Shown piece by piece: positions 5,461 through 5,705 of a stretch of DNA of 5,705 nt (positions are counted from its first letter, which is position 1; every line of letters begins with the position of its first letter). A program made the position numbers and the translations under genes. Below the pieces are notes generated by a model. It was not told the origin of the DNA, made no database searches, and worked only from the letters and a program-made list of their open reading frames with translations. The stretch spans positions 1 to 5,705 of the forward strand of contig DASRJX010000043.1 of assembly GCA_035649235.1 (NCBI GenBank), read 5' to 3'. The DNA is from DASRJX01 sp035649235. GTDB taxonomy: Bacteria > Acidobacteriota > Polarisedimenticolia > Gp22-AA2.

Positions 5461-5705
5461 GGCGCGGGGCGACACCGCCCAACGCCGCGGCGACTGGGGC
5501 GCCGGGCGGCGCGGCTGGCTCATGATGTCGGCGCGCTTCCTCTCGCGATCACTGCGCCTGCGCGCCGGGTCCCTGGTCCTGGCACTGGCGGCGATCATCG
5601 TCGGCGCGGCGGTGTCGGCCACGATGCTCAACCTCAGGGCGGATCTCGGCTCCAAGCTGTCGCGCGAGCTGCGGCGCTACGGGCCGAACCTGATCCTGAC
5701 GCCGG
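5450..5705 (+). CDS. second FtsX-type ABC transporter permease (partial, cut by window end)
   Basis: Only the first 85 codons are present. After a charged, probably cytoplasmic leader (1-24) come MMSARFLSRSLRLR and a membrane helix (about 40-60: AGSLVLALAAIIVGAAVSATM). The start of the extracytoplasmic domain follows, DLGSKLSRELRRYGPNLILTP (65-85). This last block lines up without gaps with residues 40-60 of the preceding permease: K44/K69, R47/R72, E48/E73, L49/L74, G53/G78, N55/N80, P60/P85. The two genes are therefore paralogues, like Cj1661 and Cj1662, and probably form a heterodimer. The GTG start overlaps the upstream gene by 11 bp and has a GGAGG 6 nt away. A start at the tandem ATGs (5522) would drop the leader and cannot be excluded. 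An ABC ATP-binding gene is expected downstream but not seen. Confidence 0.82.
   Translation, partial: MAGEARGDTAQRRGDWGAGRRGWLMMSARFLSRSLRLRAGSLVLALAAIIVGAAVSATMLNLRADLGSKLSRELRRYGPNLILTP

Noticed and set aside
3958..5655. Very long minus-strand open frame (565 codons) opposite the first FtsX permease
   Set aside because: Its length reflects scarcity of stop codons in high-GC DNA. The product is Arg/Gln/Gly/Asp-rich without any recognisable domain, and the opposite strand encodes a convincing permease with RBS and membrane helices.

Overview
The window is about 5.7 kb of very GC-rich bacterial chromosome, dense with genes and strongly biased to G/C at third codon positions. The content (VOC, GNAT, DUF3224 and an FTR1/FtsX iron operon) suits a high-GC soil or sediment lineage such as Acidobacteriota, Myxococcota or a related uncultured group. 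No marker gene fixes the taxon, so this is a guess. I saw no RNA gene, CRISPR array, insertion sequence or phage gene.

The left part (1-2117) holds four small housekeeping or accessory genes on alternating strands. They are a VOC/glyoxalase-fold protein (+), a GNAT N-acetyltransferase (-), a short TrmO/TsaA-type tRNA m6t6A37 methyltransferase (+) and a DUF3224 protein (-). Two convergent pairs are separated by only 9 and 16 bp with no recognisable terminator. These four genes show no obvious functional link to each other or to what follows.

The right part (2201-5705) is one rightward operon and is the main feature. A near-consensus sigma-70-type promoter (TTGACA, 18-bp spacer, GATAAT) precedes a Fur-family metalloregulator. 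The regulator overlaps by 8 bp a polytopic FTR1-type iron permease fused at its C terminus to a DUF2318 Cys-rich domain. After 13 bp comes an FtsX/MacB-type ABC permease, and overlapping that by 11 bp is a second, paralogous FtsX-type permease that runs off the window. The FTR1, DUF2318 and paired-FtsX combination matches the iron-uptake cluster known from Campylobacter jejuni (Cj1658-Cj1665, the P19 system), where an ABC ATPase and thioredoxin-like proteins follow. Here FTR1 and DUF2318 are one polypeptide, a Fur-type regulator is the first gene, and no P19 gene is visible.

The inferred picture is an iron-responsive, possibly autoregulated operon. FTR1 would move iron across the inner membrane. 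The DUF2318 domain, displayed outside the membrane by an extra helix, would handle iron or electrons. The FtsX pair with an ATPase expected just downstream would assist by an unestablished mechanism. All three transporter genes start with GTG, and two of the three junctions overlap, which points to translational coupling.
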